Positions 43,680 through 51,963 of a stretch of DNA of 53,617 bases are shown here, one piece after another; the stretch's first letter is position 1; each line of letters opens with the position of its first letter. Under the pieces are notes generated by a model, which was given only the letters and a program-made list of their open reading frames with translations, was not told where the DNA came from and searched no databases. Location: contig NZ_BAGN01000201.1 of assembly GCF_000308835.1 (NCBI RefSeq), positions 1 to 53,617 of the forward strand, written 5' to 3'. A program made the translations under genes and the position numbers. Source of the DNA: Nocardia vinacea NBRC 16497. GTDB lineage: Bacteria > Actinomycetota > Actinomycetes > Mycobacteriales > Mycobacteriaceae.

Positions 43680-44528
43680 ATGCACGTCGGACTCGGTCTG
43701 CCCATTTCCGATCCCGCCGCCCTGCTCGACTGGGCCCGCCGCGCCGATGCGGGTCCGTTCTCCACCCTTGGTCTGCTCGACCGGCTCGTCTACGACAATC
43801 CCGAACCACTGGTCGCCCTCGGCATGATCGCCGGTGCCACCAGCCGTATCAAGGTGCAGACCGAGGTGCTCATCGCGCCGCTGCGCGAGCCGACGCTGCT
43901 CGCCAAGCAGGCCGCCACCCTCGACCGCATGTCCGGCGGCCGCCTGGTGCTCGGCCTCGGCGTCGGCGGTCGCGAGGACGATCACATCGCCTCCGGCACC
44001 GAGCTGCGCTCCCGCGGCCGCCGCCTGGACGAACAACTCGAGATCATGCGCCGCCTGTGGTCCGGCCTGCCGTACGGCACCGACTGCGGACCGATCGGTC
44101 CCGCGCCGCTGCGTCCCGAGGGACCCGAACTGCTCTTCGGCGGCTTCCAGCCCGCCGCCATCGATCGCGTCGGCCGTTGGGGCGGTGGCTTTCTCGCCGC
44201 CGCCGCACCGTCGTGGGCCGGTGGCATGTTCGACACCGCCCGCCGCTCGTGGAAGGAACACGGCCGCGACGGCGAGCCTCGCATTGTCGCCCAGGTCAAT
44301 GTCGCGCTCGGCGCACCCGACCTGATCGAAGACGCCCGCACCTCGATGGGCGCCTACTACGAATTCAGCGGTCGCGCCGACTTCATGCTCGCCGGAATGC
44401 TCACCACACCCGACGAGATCCGCACGGCCATCAGCCAATTCGAGGATCTCGGCGCAGATGAGGTCATGCTCTACTGCTACGGCCGCGACGCCGACCAGGT
44501 GGACCGCCTCGCCGACGTCATCGCATAA
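43680..44528 (+). CDS. LLM-class flavin/F420-dependent oxidoreductase
   Basis: This 282-residue luciferase-like TIM barrel begins MHVGLGLPISDPAALLDWARRADAG and shows QTEVLIAPLREPTLLAKQAATLDRMSGGRLVLGLGVGGREDD, the usual mid-barrel signature. Such enzymes use FMN or coenzyme F420 for hydroxylation, dehydrogenation or hydride transfer. In Nocardia-type bacteria F420 is common, but the cofactor cannot be fixed here. ATG 43680 follows GGAGG with five bases between. The upstream palindromes suggest induced expression. Confidence 0.87.
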   Translation: MHVGLGLPISDPAALLDWARRADAGPFSTLGLLDRLVYDNPEPLVALGMIAGATSRIKVQTEVLIAPLREPTLLAKQAATLDRMSGGRLVLGLGVGGREDDHIASGTELRSRGRRLDEQLEIMRRLWSGLPYGTDCGPIGPAPLRPEGPELLFGGFQPAAIDRVGRWGGGFLAAAAPSWAGGMFDTARRSWKEHGRDGEPRIVAQVNVALGAPDLIEDARTSMGAYYEFSGRADFMLAGMLTTPDEIRTAISQFEDLGADEVMLYCYGRDADQVDRLADVIA

Positions 44529-44539
44529 CGAGCGAAACG

Positions 44540-45475
44540 TCAGCGCTTGCCTGGCGTGTCGCTGCTGATGACGCGAGCGCCGGGCACCGGCCCGTTGGCC
44601 GTGCGCACGCTACGGCATACACCGGCCCCCGCGAGCTCGGCCGCGACCGCCACCGCGCTGTCCTCGCTGTCACACAGGAATGCGCAGGTCGGGCCGGAGC
44701 CGGAGACCAGCCCGGCAAGCGCCCCGGCACCGACGCCCGCACGCAACGTCCGTCGCAACTCGGGCTTCAGCGACAGCGCGGCCGCCTGCAGATCGTTACC
44801 CAGCAGGGGCGCAAGCTGTTTCGGGTCACCGGAGGCCAAGGCCTGCATCAGCGCCTGCGGCTCGCCCAGCCGGGGCGGGGTGCCGTTCTCGCGTAGTCGA
44901 TCGAGTTCGGTGAAGACCGCGGGTGTGGACAATCCCCCCTTGGCCAGGGCGAGTACCCAGTGAAAGGTATTGCGGGACAACACCGGAAGCAGCCGCTCGC
45001 CTCGACCGGTGCCGAGCGCCGTTCCGCCGTGTAACGCGAACGGCACATCGCTGCCGAGTTCGGTTGCCACCGCGAACAATTCATCGCGAGTCAGCCCGAC
45101 ATCCCAAAGTTCGTTCAGGCCCACCAGCGCCGCAGCCGCATCCGCGCTGCCGCCCGCCATTCCACCCGCCACCGGAATGCCCTTGTTGATGGCGATTTCC
45201 ACCAGCGGTGCGCGGCCGGCCAGGTGGGCGACGCGCACGGCGGCCTTCCACACAAGATTGGTGCGATCGGTCGGCACATCGTCGGCGCCCTCGCCGCTGA
45301 CCCGCACGGTCAGCGAGGCGGCGGGTGCGAGTTCCAGATCGTCGCTGAGCGAGAGGGCTTGGAACACAGTGGTCAGATCGTGATAGCCGTCCGCGCGCAC
45401 GTCACCGACGCCTAGGTGGAGGTTCACCTTGGACGGCGCGCGCACGATGACCGGACTTGGCACAACTGACAACAC
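44540..45475 (-). CDS. ispE: 4-diphosphocytidyl-2-C-methyl-D-erythritol kinase
   Basis: This GHMP kinase of the MEP isoprenoid pathway has about 311 residues. It shows VRAPSKVNLHLGVGDVRADGYHDLTTVF, the ATP loop KGIPVAGGMAGGSADAAAAL, GSDVPFALHGGTALGTGRGE and GLVSGSGPTCAFL. GTG 45475 gives the expected family length; a longer version from ATG 45529 is possible. It phosphorylates CDP-methylerythritol. Mycobacterial ispE follows ksgA in the same order. Confidence 0.93.
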   Translation of the reverse strand: MLSVVPSPVIVRAPSKVNLHLGVGDVRADGYHDLTTVFQALSLSDDLELAPAASLTVRVSGEGADDVPTDRTNLVWKAAVRVAHLAGRAPLVEIAINKGIPVAGGMAGGSADAAAALVGLNELWDVGLTRDELFAVATELGSDVPFALHGGTALGTGRGERLLPVLSRNTFHWVLALAKGGLSTPAVFTELDRLRENGTPPRLGEPQALMQALASGDPKQLAPLLGNDLQAAALSLKPELRRTLRAGVGAGALAGLVSGSGPTCAFLCDSEDSAVAVAAELAGAGVCRSVRTANGPVPGARVISSDTPGKR

Positions 45476-45551
45476 GGTGCTCAAGCCTATCCCGTGGGTA
45501 CGACAGGTGCTCAGCTCGAGATGAGACATTCACCGCCCATGTGTCGGACGG

Positions 45552-46319
45552 TTACAACAGCGCCCCGCCGGTGGCATCGATCCACTGTCCGGTGACCCAC
45601 CGCGAATCATCCGAGGCGAGGAATGCGGTGATATCCGCGATATCACCGGGCTGGCCGACTCGATTCAACGGCGACCATCCGGCCACCAATGCCTCGGTCT
45701 CGGCATTGCGCAACCAGTTCGCGTTCATATCGGTATCGATCACACCCGGCGCGACGGCATTCACCGTGATGCCGCGGGCGCCGAGTTCCTTTGCCAGCGT
45801 TTGGGTGAAGGTATCGATCGCACCCTTGGTCATCGTGTAGGCGATCAGCTGCGGCATTCTCGCCCCGTGCGTGAGGCCGGTGGAGACATTGACGATGCGG
45901 CCGCCGTCGCGTAGCCGATCCAGCCCTAGCTTGGTGACAAAGAACGGCGCCTTCGCATTGACGGCGAAGACTCGGTCGAAGGCGGCCTCATCGGTGCCGC
46001 CGATCGGTTCGCGGATGCCATCGATGCCCGCGTTGTTGACGATGACGTCCACGCCGTCGGCCTGCGCGTCGAATGCGGACCACAGCGCCGCGGCATCTCC
46101 GGGTACGCCGAGTTCGGCCTTGATCGCGAAGGCCGAACCGCCCGCCGCCTCGATGGCGACGACGGTTTCCTTCGCCGCCCGCTCATTACCGTTGTAGTGC
46201 ACGGCGACCCGCGCCCCCTCCCTGCCGAGCCGCTCCGCGATGGCCCGGCCGATGCCGCGGCTCGCGCCGGTGACCAGCGCGGTCTTGCCGTCGAGCCGGC
46301 CCGTTTGCAGTACACCCAT
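45552..46319 (-). CDS. Short-chain dehydrogenase/reductase
   Basis: This 255-residue classical SDR has NAD(P) loop VTGASRGIGRAIAERL, NNAG in VIVNNAGIDG, catalytic Ser in VNVSTGL and YTMTKG (Tyr-x3-Lys). The basic residue pattern after strand 2 (HYNGNER) is compatible with NADPH use. The substrate is unknown. It is divergent from a TetR gene, with two palindromes TAGCGNTCNCTA between them, so it is probably that regulator's target. The ATG follows AGAAAGGACTCGTC. Confidence 0.9.
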   Translation of the reverse strand: MGVLQTGRLDGKTALVTGASRGIGRAIAERLGREGARVAVHYNGNERAAKETVVAIEAAGGSAFAIKAELGVPGDAAALWSAFDAQADGVDVIVNNAGIDGIREPIGGTDEAAFDRVFAVNAKAPFFVTKLGLDRLRDGGRIVNVSTGLTHGARMPQLIAYTMTKGAIDTFTQTLAKELGARGITVNAVAPGVIDTDMNANWLRNAETEALVAGWSPLNRVGQPGDIADITAFLASDDSRWVTGQWIDATGGALL

Positions 46320-46334
46320 GACGAGTCCTTTCTC

Positions 46335-46382
46335 TAGCGGTCACTACAGAAAGGACGTTAGCACATTCTCTAGCGATCGCTA
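46335..46382. promoter_or_regulatory. Two TetR operators between SDR and tetR genes
   Basis: TAGCGATCGCTA (46371-46382) is a perfect palindrome touching the -10-like TATAAA (46381-46386) of the tetR gene. TAGCGGTCACTA (46335-46346) is an imperfect copy 16-27 bases upstream of the SDR start codon. The spacing of 36 bases centre to centre fits repression of both divergent genes. Confidence 0.75.
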
Positions 46383-46394
46383 TAAAATGCAGAC

Positions 46395-47000
46395 ATGAGT
46401 GCACCGACCAGGGGACGCCCCCGCTCGTTCGATCGGGACGCCGCACTGGAAAAGGCGTTGCGGCTGTTCTGGGCGCGCGGTTACGAGGCCACCTCGATCG
46501 GCGATCTGACCGCGGCGATGGGTATCGGCGCGCCGAGCCTGTACGCCGCATTCGGCGATAAGGCGACGCTGTTCAGCGAGGTGGTGCAGGTCTTCGGCGC
46601 ACGCTACGGCAGCTTCATCCCGCAAGCCCTCACCGAGGAGCCGACCGCCGAGGCGGTGGTGCGCCGCATCCTGCGCGAGGCGGCGACGGAGTACACCCGA
46701 CCCGATTGCCCGCACGGCTGCCTGGTGATCAGCGCCGGACTCAATACCACCAGCACCGAGATCGCCGACATGCTGCGCGCGCTTCGCAACCGCAATGTCG
46801 AGGCCTTCGCCGCGCGCATCCAGGCGGATATCGATGCGGGCCTATTGCCACCGGAGGCCGATGCGGCCACGCTCGCGCGGTATGTCGGCACCGTTATGCA
46901 GGGCATGTCGCAGGCGGCCCGGGATGGCGCGAGCGCCGCGGAACTGGAGCGGGTTGCCGAAATGGCCATGCACGGTTGGCCTTCCGCCGTTCGAGGCTGA
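46395..47000 (+). CDS. TetR-family regulator of the divergent SDR gene
   Basis: This 201-residue regulator opens SAPTRGRPRSFDRDAALEKALRLFWARGYEATSIGDLTAAMGIGAPSLYAAFGDKATLF. This is the GRPRxFD-type TetR subgroup that often controls adjacent redox enzymes. The ligand domain contains DCPHGCLVIS, with two cysteines that might sense electrophiles (inference). TATAAA ends eight bases before the ATG, so the transcript is probably leaderless and the overlapping operator would silence it directly. Confidence 0.88.
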   Translation: MSAPTRGRPRSFDRDAALEKALRLFWARGYEATSIGDLTAAMGIGAPSLYAAFGDKATLFSEVVQVFGARYGSFIPQALTEEPTAEAVVRRILREAATEYTRPDCPHGCLVISAGLNTTSTEIADMLRALRNRNVEAFAARIQADIDAGLLPPEADAATLARYVGTVMQGMSQAARDGASAAELERVAEMAMHGWPSAVRG

Positions 47001-47069
47001 TTCGGGAACTATCCGGACCTCTGTAGCGACTAATCGACGGAACCTCGGCGTAACTCACCCTTGCGTTCA

Positions 47070-47086
47070 ATACCCTCCGGGGGTAT
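47070..47086. promoter_or_regulatory. CsoR-like operator upstream of copZ
   Basis: ATACCCTCCGGGGGTAT, an inverted repeat with six-base arms, resembles the TACCC/GGGTA copper-sensor CsoR operators of actinobacteria. A partial second site (GGGGATACCCCC, about 47100-47111) follows. It stands 62 bases before copZ. The match is to a remembered pattern, and no CsoR gene is in the window. Confidence 0.55.
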
Positions 47087-47147
47087 GTTGATTTGCGTCG
47101 GGGATACCCCCGCACCGTATGATCGAATGTGAGCGAAGGAGTCGGAG

Positions 47148-47354
47148 ATGGCCACGAGCACCTACACCGTCACGGGGATGACCTGCGGACATTGCGTCAG
47201 CTCGGTCAAGACGGAGATCGGCAAGATCGATGGCGTGACCAGCGTGGACATCGACCTCGCCAGCGGTGCGGTCCGGGTGGACAGCACCGCACCGCTCGCC
47301 GACGCCGATATCGTCGCCGCCGTTGACGAGGCGGGGTACGAGGTCGCCGTCTGA
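47148..47354 (+). CDS. copZ: CopZ-like heavy-metal-associated (HMA) copper chaperone
   Basis: This 68-residue ferredoxin-like HMA domain has the metal site GMTCGHC (residues 10-16) and a typical ending IVAAVDEAGYEVAV. Such chaperones carry Cu(I) in the cytosol to a P-type ATPase or regulator. The ATG follows GAAGGAG. The stop shares one base with the next start (TGATG), so translation is coupled to the His-rich membrane protein. No copper ATPase gene is within the window. Confidence 0.92.
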   Translation: MATSTYTVTGMTCGHCVSSVKTEIGKIDGVTSVDIDLASGAVRVDSTAPLADADIVAAVDEAGYEVAV

Positions 47355-48250
47355 TGCAGGCCCGGCTGAGATTCGCCGCGGTCGGCGGCGGTCTCGTCGC
47401 GCTGTTCGGTGTCGCACTCGGTATCGGCGCCCTGGTGGGCGATCCGACCCGGTCGACACCGGACCACGACGCGATGGCGCACACCGAACAGGACACCGGA
47501 CTGTCGGATTCGCGATCCGGCTACGCCCTGACCGACCTGAGCGCACCCACTGACCCGAATCGAGCCGGGGCCCTGCGTTTTCGGATCACCGGACCGGACG
47601 GAGCTCCGGTCACGAGATTCACCACCCAGCACGACAAGAAGCTGCACCTGATCGTGGTCCGCTCGGATACCACCGGATATCGGCACGTGCACCCGACCAT
47701 GGACGACACGGGCACCTGGTCGATCGATTGGAATTGGACAGCGCCCGGCACGTATCACGTCTTCGCCGATTTCGTTCCCGAGCAGGGGCCCGGCGATCTG
47801 GTCCTGAGCCGCACCGTCACGGTCGCGGGACCGGCCGGGCTCGAACCACTTCCACCCGAGGCACGCTCGGCAACGGCGGACGGCTACCAAGTCCGCATGG
47901 CGGGCGATCTGAGCACAGCGGGCAGCGAACTTCGTTTCACCGTGACCCACGACGGCGTCCCGGTGACAGACCTCCAGCCGTATCTCGGCGCGTACGCCCA
48001 TCTAGTGGTCTTGCGCGCCAACGACCTTGCCTACCTGCACGTCCATCCGCAGGGCGAAATCGGCCGCACCCCAGCGGGTCCGGAGGTCGGCTTCCATACC
48101 CAGACCCCGAGTGCGGGCGCATTTCGGTTGTATCTAGACTTCTCCCACGGCGGTGCCGTACATACCGCCGAGTTCACCGCGCGCGTCGAATCATCCACAG
48201 CGCCATCCACATCCGATGGTGGACACCATTCGGGTAGCGGTCACCCCTGA
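47354..48250 (+). CDS. Membrane-anchored His-rich copper-associated protein
   Basis: This 298-residue protein has an N-terminal signal anchor (LRFAAVGGGLVALFGVALGIGAL, about residues 5-27) and a large extracytoplasmic part. Two related beta-rich halves carry metal-friendly motifs: KKLHLIVVRSDTTGYRHVHPTMD and AHLVVLRANDLAYLHVHPQGE, the latter almost a repeat of the former. The C-terminus ends HHSGSGHP. Coupling to copZ and the CsoR-like site suggest a periplasmic copper-binding function. It is not a known transporter. A stretch H-D-A-M-A-H near residue 38 adds further ligands. Confidence 0.72.
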   Translation: MQARLRFAAVGGGLVALFGVALGIGALVGDPTRSTPDHDAMAHTEQDTGLSDSRSGYALTDLSAPTDPNRAGALRFRITGPDGAPVTRFTTQHDKKLHLIVVRSDTTGYRHVHPTMDDTGTWSIDWNWTAPGTYHVFADFVPEQGPGDLVLSRTVTVAGPAGLEPLPPEARSATADGYQVRMAGDLSTAGSELRFTVTHDGVPVTDLQPYLGAYAHLVVLRANDLAYLHVHPQGEIGRTPAGPEVGFHTQTPSAGAFRLYLDFSHGGAVHTAEFTARVESSTAPSTSDGGHHSGSGHP

Positions 48251-48683
48251 CCGCATGCGCTGACCATCGTGTGCTCGAGCTGACATTCAGCGCGATGACC
48301 TGCGCTTTCCGTACGGCACGCGGAGTGCGGCGACACGCGTGAATTGATTGCCGTAGCGCATGAATCCGGTTTCGCGACCAACAAGGCAAAAGTTGGTTAT
48401 CCACAATCTGTTTCGCTTGCGGCGACGCCCCAGCAAGCGAACCGTATGGATAACGCGGCGCATGATCCCGCCTCACCCGCCACAGAAACCGACCAGTCCG
48501 GCATAACAGCAGATCATCCACCGCAGCGGGACAGGCCGATGTCCGATGGCAGCCAGGCGACACCCGCCCGGACGAAGTTACGCCGGGTAGCAAGGCGAGA
48601 CCCGAGCCGCGGTGCAGAGATCACTGCGCGGGTCGATATCCGGATAACAACCAGGCGAAGTCACGCGGCGCCGCCGACGCGGG
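48251..48683. other. 433-bp intergenic region before ksgA 3' end
   Basis: This region lies between the copper operon end and the ksgA stop (convergent) and carries no convincing gene. TTATCCACA (48397-48405) is a perfect DnaA box. TTATCCATA (complement of 48444-48452) and a further TTATCCGG-like site near 48640 also occur. No terminator hairpin with T-run was found. Confidence 0.45.
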
Positions 48684-49565
48684 TTACGCCTGGGCGGCGA
48701 GGCGGACGAAGGCCGCGGTGTCCAGGGTTTCGCCGCGGGCGGTCGGGTTGATACCGGCGGCGACGAGGCGGCGTTCGGCTTCGGCTGGTGAACCGGCCCA
48801 GTTGCCCAGGGCGGCGCGGAGGGTTTTGCGGCGCTGGGCAAAGGCGGCGTCGACTACCTCGAAGACGCGGCGTCGGTGTGCTTCGTCCATCGGCCACGGC
48901 GGTTCGGCGTAGCGCTCGACGCGGACCAGGCCGGAGTCGACGCGTGGCACCGGCCAGAACACCTGGGTGCCCACCGCGCCCGCGCGGCGCACGGTGCCGA
49001 AGAAGCCCGCCTTGACGCTCGGGACGCCGTAGACGCGGCTGCCGGGCTCGGCGGCGAGACGGTCCGCGACCTCGGCCTGCACCATCACCAATGAGGTTGT
49101 GATGCTGGGCAATTCGGCGAGCAGGTGCAGCAGCACCGGCACGGCGACGTTGTAGGGCAGATTCGCCACCAGCGCCGATGGTGCCGCAGGCAGTTTGTCC
49201 GAGCGGACCCGCAGTGCATCGGCCTCCACGACGGTCAACTGCCCGGCCAGTTCCGGCGCGCGATCCGCGACGGTCACCGGAAGATGTTTCGCCAGTACGG
49301 GATCGATCTCGACGGCGATGACCGAATCCACCACATCGAGCAGGGCCAATGTCAGCGAACCGAGACCCGGCCCGACCTCGAGCACCGTATCCCCACGCCC
49401 GACCCCGGCCGCCGCGACAATCCGCCGCACCGTATTCGCGTCGTGCACGAAGTTCTGTCCGAGCTGCTTGGTCGGCCGCACGCCGAGTCGCTCGGCCAGC
49501 GCCCGCACCTCGGCGGGCCCGAGCAGCGCAGCACTTCCACGAGCGGAAATATCGGGTTCGGACAC
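48684..49565 (-). CDS. ksgA: 16S rRNA dimethyladenosine transferase KsgA (RsmA)
   Basis: This 293-residue enzyme dimethylates two adjacent adenosines near the 3' end of 16S rRNA. Motifs are GQNFVHDANTVRRIV, the SAM loop VLEVGPGLGSLTLALLD, VEIDPVLAKHL and the target-base motif NLPYNVAVPVLLHLL, then FFGTVRRAG and FAQRRKTLRAAL. GTG 49565 is chosen for length; a longer frame upstream has ATG codons but no conserved sequence. Kasugamycin resistance arises when this gene is lost. Confidence 0.94.
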   Translation of the reverse strand: MSEPDISARGSAALLGPAEVRALAERLGVRPTKQLGQNFVHDANTVRRIVAAAGVGRGDTVLEVGPGLGSLTLALLDVVDSVIAVEIDPVLAKHLPVTVADRAPELAGQLTVVEADALRVRSDKLPAAPSALVANLPYNVAVPVLLHLLAELPSITTSLVMVQAEVADRLAAEPGSRVYGVPSVKAGFFGTVRRAGAVGTQVFWPVPRVDSGLVRVERYAEPPWPMDEAHRRRVFEVVDAAFAQRRKTLRAALGNWAGSPAEAERRLVAAGINPTARGETLDTAAFVRLAAQA

Positions 49566-49698
49566 GTCCGACAACGTATCAACCCACCTGTTCACCACCG
49601 AGTGGCGCACCATCGAGCGCCCGCAGTCGGGCTGGCTCTTCTCGCATCGGATGACCGCGCCACACCAGTAATCCCGTGCGGCGCTGTGCCAGTCGAAC

Positions 49699-50826
49699 TC
49701 AGCCGATGCCCAGGCGACTGGTGCAGGCGGGCCAGGCGCCCCAACCCTGGCGGGCGCGGGTGACTTCGGCGATGGCGATCTGTTCTTCGCGGGTGGCCAG
49801 GTCGGCACGCGGGGCGTACTTGAGACCGCCCTGGCGCTCCCAGGTGCTCTGGTCGAATTGGATGCCGCCGAAGTAGCCGTTGCCGGTATTGATGCCCCAG
49901 TTACCGGTGGACTCGCAGCGGGCCAGCGCATCCCAGATATCACCGTCACGCACCGGCGGCACCTCGGTACCGGGCTTGGCCCCCTTGCGGACGGTCTTCG
50001 GCTGAGCCGTCACCTTCACATTGGAAGCGATCGGCCGCCGACTGACCTCCTGGCCATTGACCATGGTCACCGCGAACGTCACGTCCTGCACGCCGGGCGC
50101 GCCCGCGCTCTCCACCACGGTCCGGCTCATATTCATCGTCGGATCCTCGATGACATTCTCCGGCGGATCCAGCGGCACCGTCTCGACCTTGTTCTCGACG
50201 CGCTGCCGGGTCACCACGATCCGCAGCCCATCGGTGAGCGGCGTGGTCGCCGCGGGCTCGACGGTGTCCTGCTCGATCAGTGGAATGCCCGCCGCGGTGA
50301 GGAATTCACCAACGGTCGGCGCGGCCAGTCGAACATCGACCGGATTGCCGATGCCGTCGAGCAGCGATACCGAACGCGGGCTGGCGATCTGCAGCGCGGC
50401 GCCCTCGAGCGGCAGCTTCTCGTTGCGGGCAGGGGAAACGAATACCTCGCGGGGCAGGTGCAGTTGGTCGACCACATCGCCCGCGGTCAGACCGGTCGAC
50501 CACACCTTCTCGGCCTTGCCGTCCAGCGACACCGCGACCTCACGCGCCCGGTTGTAGGTGATGGTCGTGCCATCGGTGATCGCCGCGGCCAGCGCGGGCC
50601 GGACCAGGTCGCGGTCGTTCACGTCGAACCCCGCGGCCTTCAACACCCCGCTGACGTTGCGCGACATGGTGGTCTGGGTCATCTGCTCACCGTCCACGAC
50701 GACCGTGACCGTCTTGCGGTTCACGATTGCCATCGCGGCACCGACGATCAGCGTCACCAGCAACGCCGCAACCGCCGCGTACAGCAGCGGCGAGCGGGAC
50801 TGGTTGATCCTCGTAAATGGAGACAT
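49699..50826 (-). CDS. rpfB: Resuscitation-promoting factor RpfB
   Basis: This 375-residue protein has an N-terminal signal anchor (LLYAAVAALLVTLIVGAAMAIV), three DUF348 repeats and a G5 domain (TVPLDPPENVIEDPTMNMSRTVVESAGAPGVQDV). The C-terminal lysozyme-like Rpf domain (IWDALARCESTGNWGINTGNGYFGGIQFDQSTWERQGG) contains the catalytic Glu. RpfB cleaves peptidoglycan and wakes dormant cells. The start at 50826 is preferred over GTG 50832 because the -10 hexamer lies only three bases from the latter. It sits between tatD and ksgA, as in mycobacteria. Confidence 0.95.
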   Translation of the reverse strand: MSPFTRINQSRSPLLYAAVAALLVTLIVGAAMAIVNRKTVTVVVDGEQMTQTTMSRNVSGVLKAAGFDVNDRDLVRPALAAAITDGTTITYNRAREVAVSLDGKAEKVWSTGLTAGDVVDQLHLPREVFVSPARNEKLPLEGAALQIASPRSVSLLDGIGNPVDVRLAAPTVGEFLTAAGIPLIEQDTVEPAATTPLTDGLRIVVTRQRVENKVETVPLDPPENVIEDPTMNMSRTVVESAGAPGVQDVTFAVTMVNGQEVSRRPIASNVKVTAQPKTVRKGAKPGTEVPPVRDGDIWDALARCESTGNWGINTGNGYFGGIQFDQSTWERQGGLKYAPRADLATREEQIAIAEVTRARQGWGAWPACTSRLGIG

Positions 50827-50835
50827 GGTCACAGT

Positions 50836-50864
50836 ACGATAACGAAGGGGTCAGCGGTCTACAA
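50836..50864 (-). promoter_or_regulatory. rpfB promoter
   Basis: On the minus strand TTGTAG (50859-50864), 17 bases, then TATCGT (50836-50841) form a SigA-like promoter. Its -10 ends nine bases before the chosen ATG, predicting a very short or leaderless mRNA. Confidence 0.55.
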
Positions 50865-50978
50865 CCGTAGTGTTACGAGCGGCGGGTATCAATATCACAA
50901 ACCAATATCGACGCCGCAGGTAAATCACAAAACGTACCGACCGAAGTGACCTAGGACACACTTACTCGCCCAAATGTG

Positions 50979-51025
50979 AAACAAGATCAGGTGAAATTGA
51001 GCGCCACTGGCGATTCCACCTGATC
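50979..51025 (-). terminator. Rho-independent terminator after tatD
   Basis: Arms GATCAGGTG and CACCTGATC (9 bp, perfect; 50985-50993 and 51017-51025) enclose a second small stem (CGCC/GGCG). On the minus strand the hairpin is followed by TTGTTT. It lies just beyond the tatD stop. Confidence 0.82.
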
Positions 51026-51031
51026 CCGAAT

Positions 51032-51859
51032 TCAGATGCCGTAGATACGGCGGGCGTTGGCGGTGGTGATTTCGGCGAGGGCCACAGGATCCTGTTCGCG
51101 CAATTCCGCCAGGGCGCGCACGGTGTAGGGAAGGCAATACGATTCGTTGGGTGCGCCGCGGAATGGATGTGGCGTGAGATATGGCGCATCGGTTTCGACC
51201 AAGATGTGGTCATCGGGCACCACCTTGGCGGCCTCGCGCAATTCATGCGCGTTCTTGAAACTCACCGTGCCGGAGAAGCTGAGGATGTACCCCTCGGCGA
51301 CACACGACATCGCCATATTGGTGTCCGAGGAAAAGCAATGGAAGATCACGGTTTCCGGAGCACCCTCGTCCAGCAATACCGTCAGCAGATCGTGGTCTGC
51401 CTCGCGGTTGTGGATCATCAGCGGTTTACGCAGACGTTTGGCCAGGTCGATATGCCAGCGGAAGCCCTCGACCTGCTCCTCGATATCGGCACAACCCTCC
51501 AACTTGCCCGGCCAGTAGTAATCCAGACCGGTTTCACCGATCGCGACCACGCGCGGGTCGGCGGCCAACCGCTCCAGTTCGGCCTTGGTCGCATCGTCGA
51601 GCGCATTGGCCCGCGTCGGATGCAGCGCCACGGCGGCGAACACCCTCCGATCCCAGTTCGCGGCCTGTACGGCCCACTGGGCAGCGGCCAGATCATCGGC
51701 GACGGTGACCACCTGGCCGACCCCGACCGAGGCCGCGCGGTCCACGATCACCGCCGTCGACTCCGCATCGGTCGCCCCGCAGGCATCCAGATGCGTATGC
51801 GCGTCGACCAGCGGCGCGAGCGGTTCCGGCAGCTCGGGCGCGGCCCGTCTAGCTGTCAT
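51032..51859 (-). CDS. tatD: TatD family metal-dependent 3'-5' DNA/RNA exonuclease
   Basis: This TIM-barrel hydrolase of 275 residues has VDAHTHLDACG, IGETGLDYYW, HNREADHDLL, FHCFSSD and VETDAPYLTPHPFRG, all in the usual order of TatD metal ligands. It degrades DNA with 3' ends and helps repair oxidative damage. ATG 51859 follows GGAG at seven bases. It is transcribed divergently from metG with 104 bases between starts and ends at a clear terminator before rpfB. Confidence 0.94.
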   Translation of the reverse strand: MTARRAAPELPEPLAPLVDAHTHLDACGATDAESTAVIVDRAASVGVGQVVTVADDLAAAQWAVQAANWDRRVFAAVALHPTRANALDDATKAELERLAADPRVVAIGETGLDYYWPGKLEGCADIEEQVEGFRWHIDLAKRLRKPLMIHNREADHDLLTVLLDEGAPETVIFHCFSSDTNMAMSCVAEGYILSFSGTVSFKNAHELREAAKVVPDDHILVETDAPYLTPHPFRGAPNESYCLPYTVRALAELREQDPVALAEITTANARRIYGI

Positions 51860-51963
51860 CGGCAAACTCCGGCACACCAGAACGCCGGCGCGGGACGGCG
51901 GCCATCGTCTCGGGGGATATTCACGTGAGCGTCGGAATCCACGCGCATTACAGTAGATGCACC

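Noticed and set aside
48174..48593. Minus-strand 139-codon frame between the copper operon and ksgA
   Set aside because: No motif, Arg/Ser-rich shadow-like composition, and it overlaps the 3' end of the His-rich protein gene.
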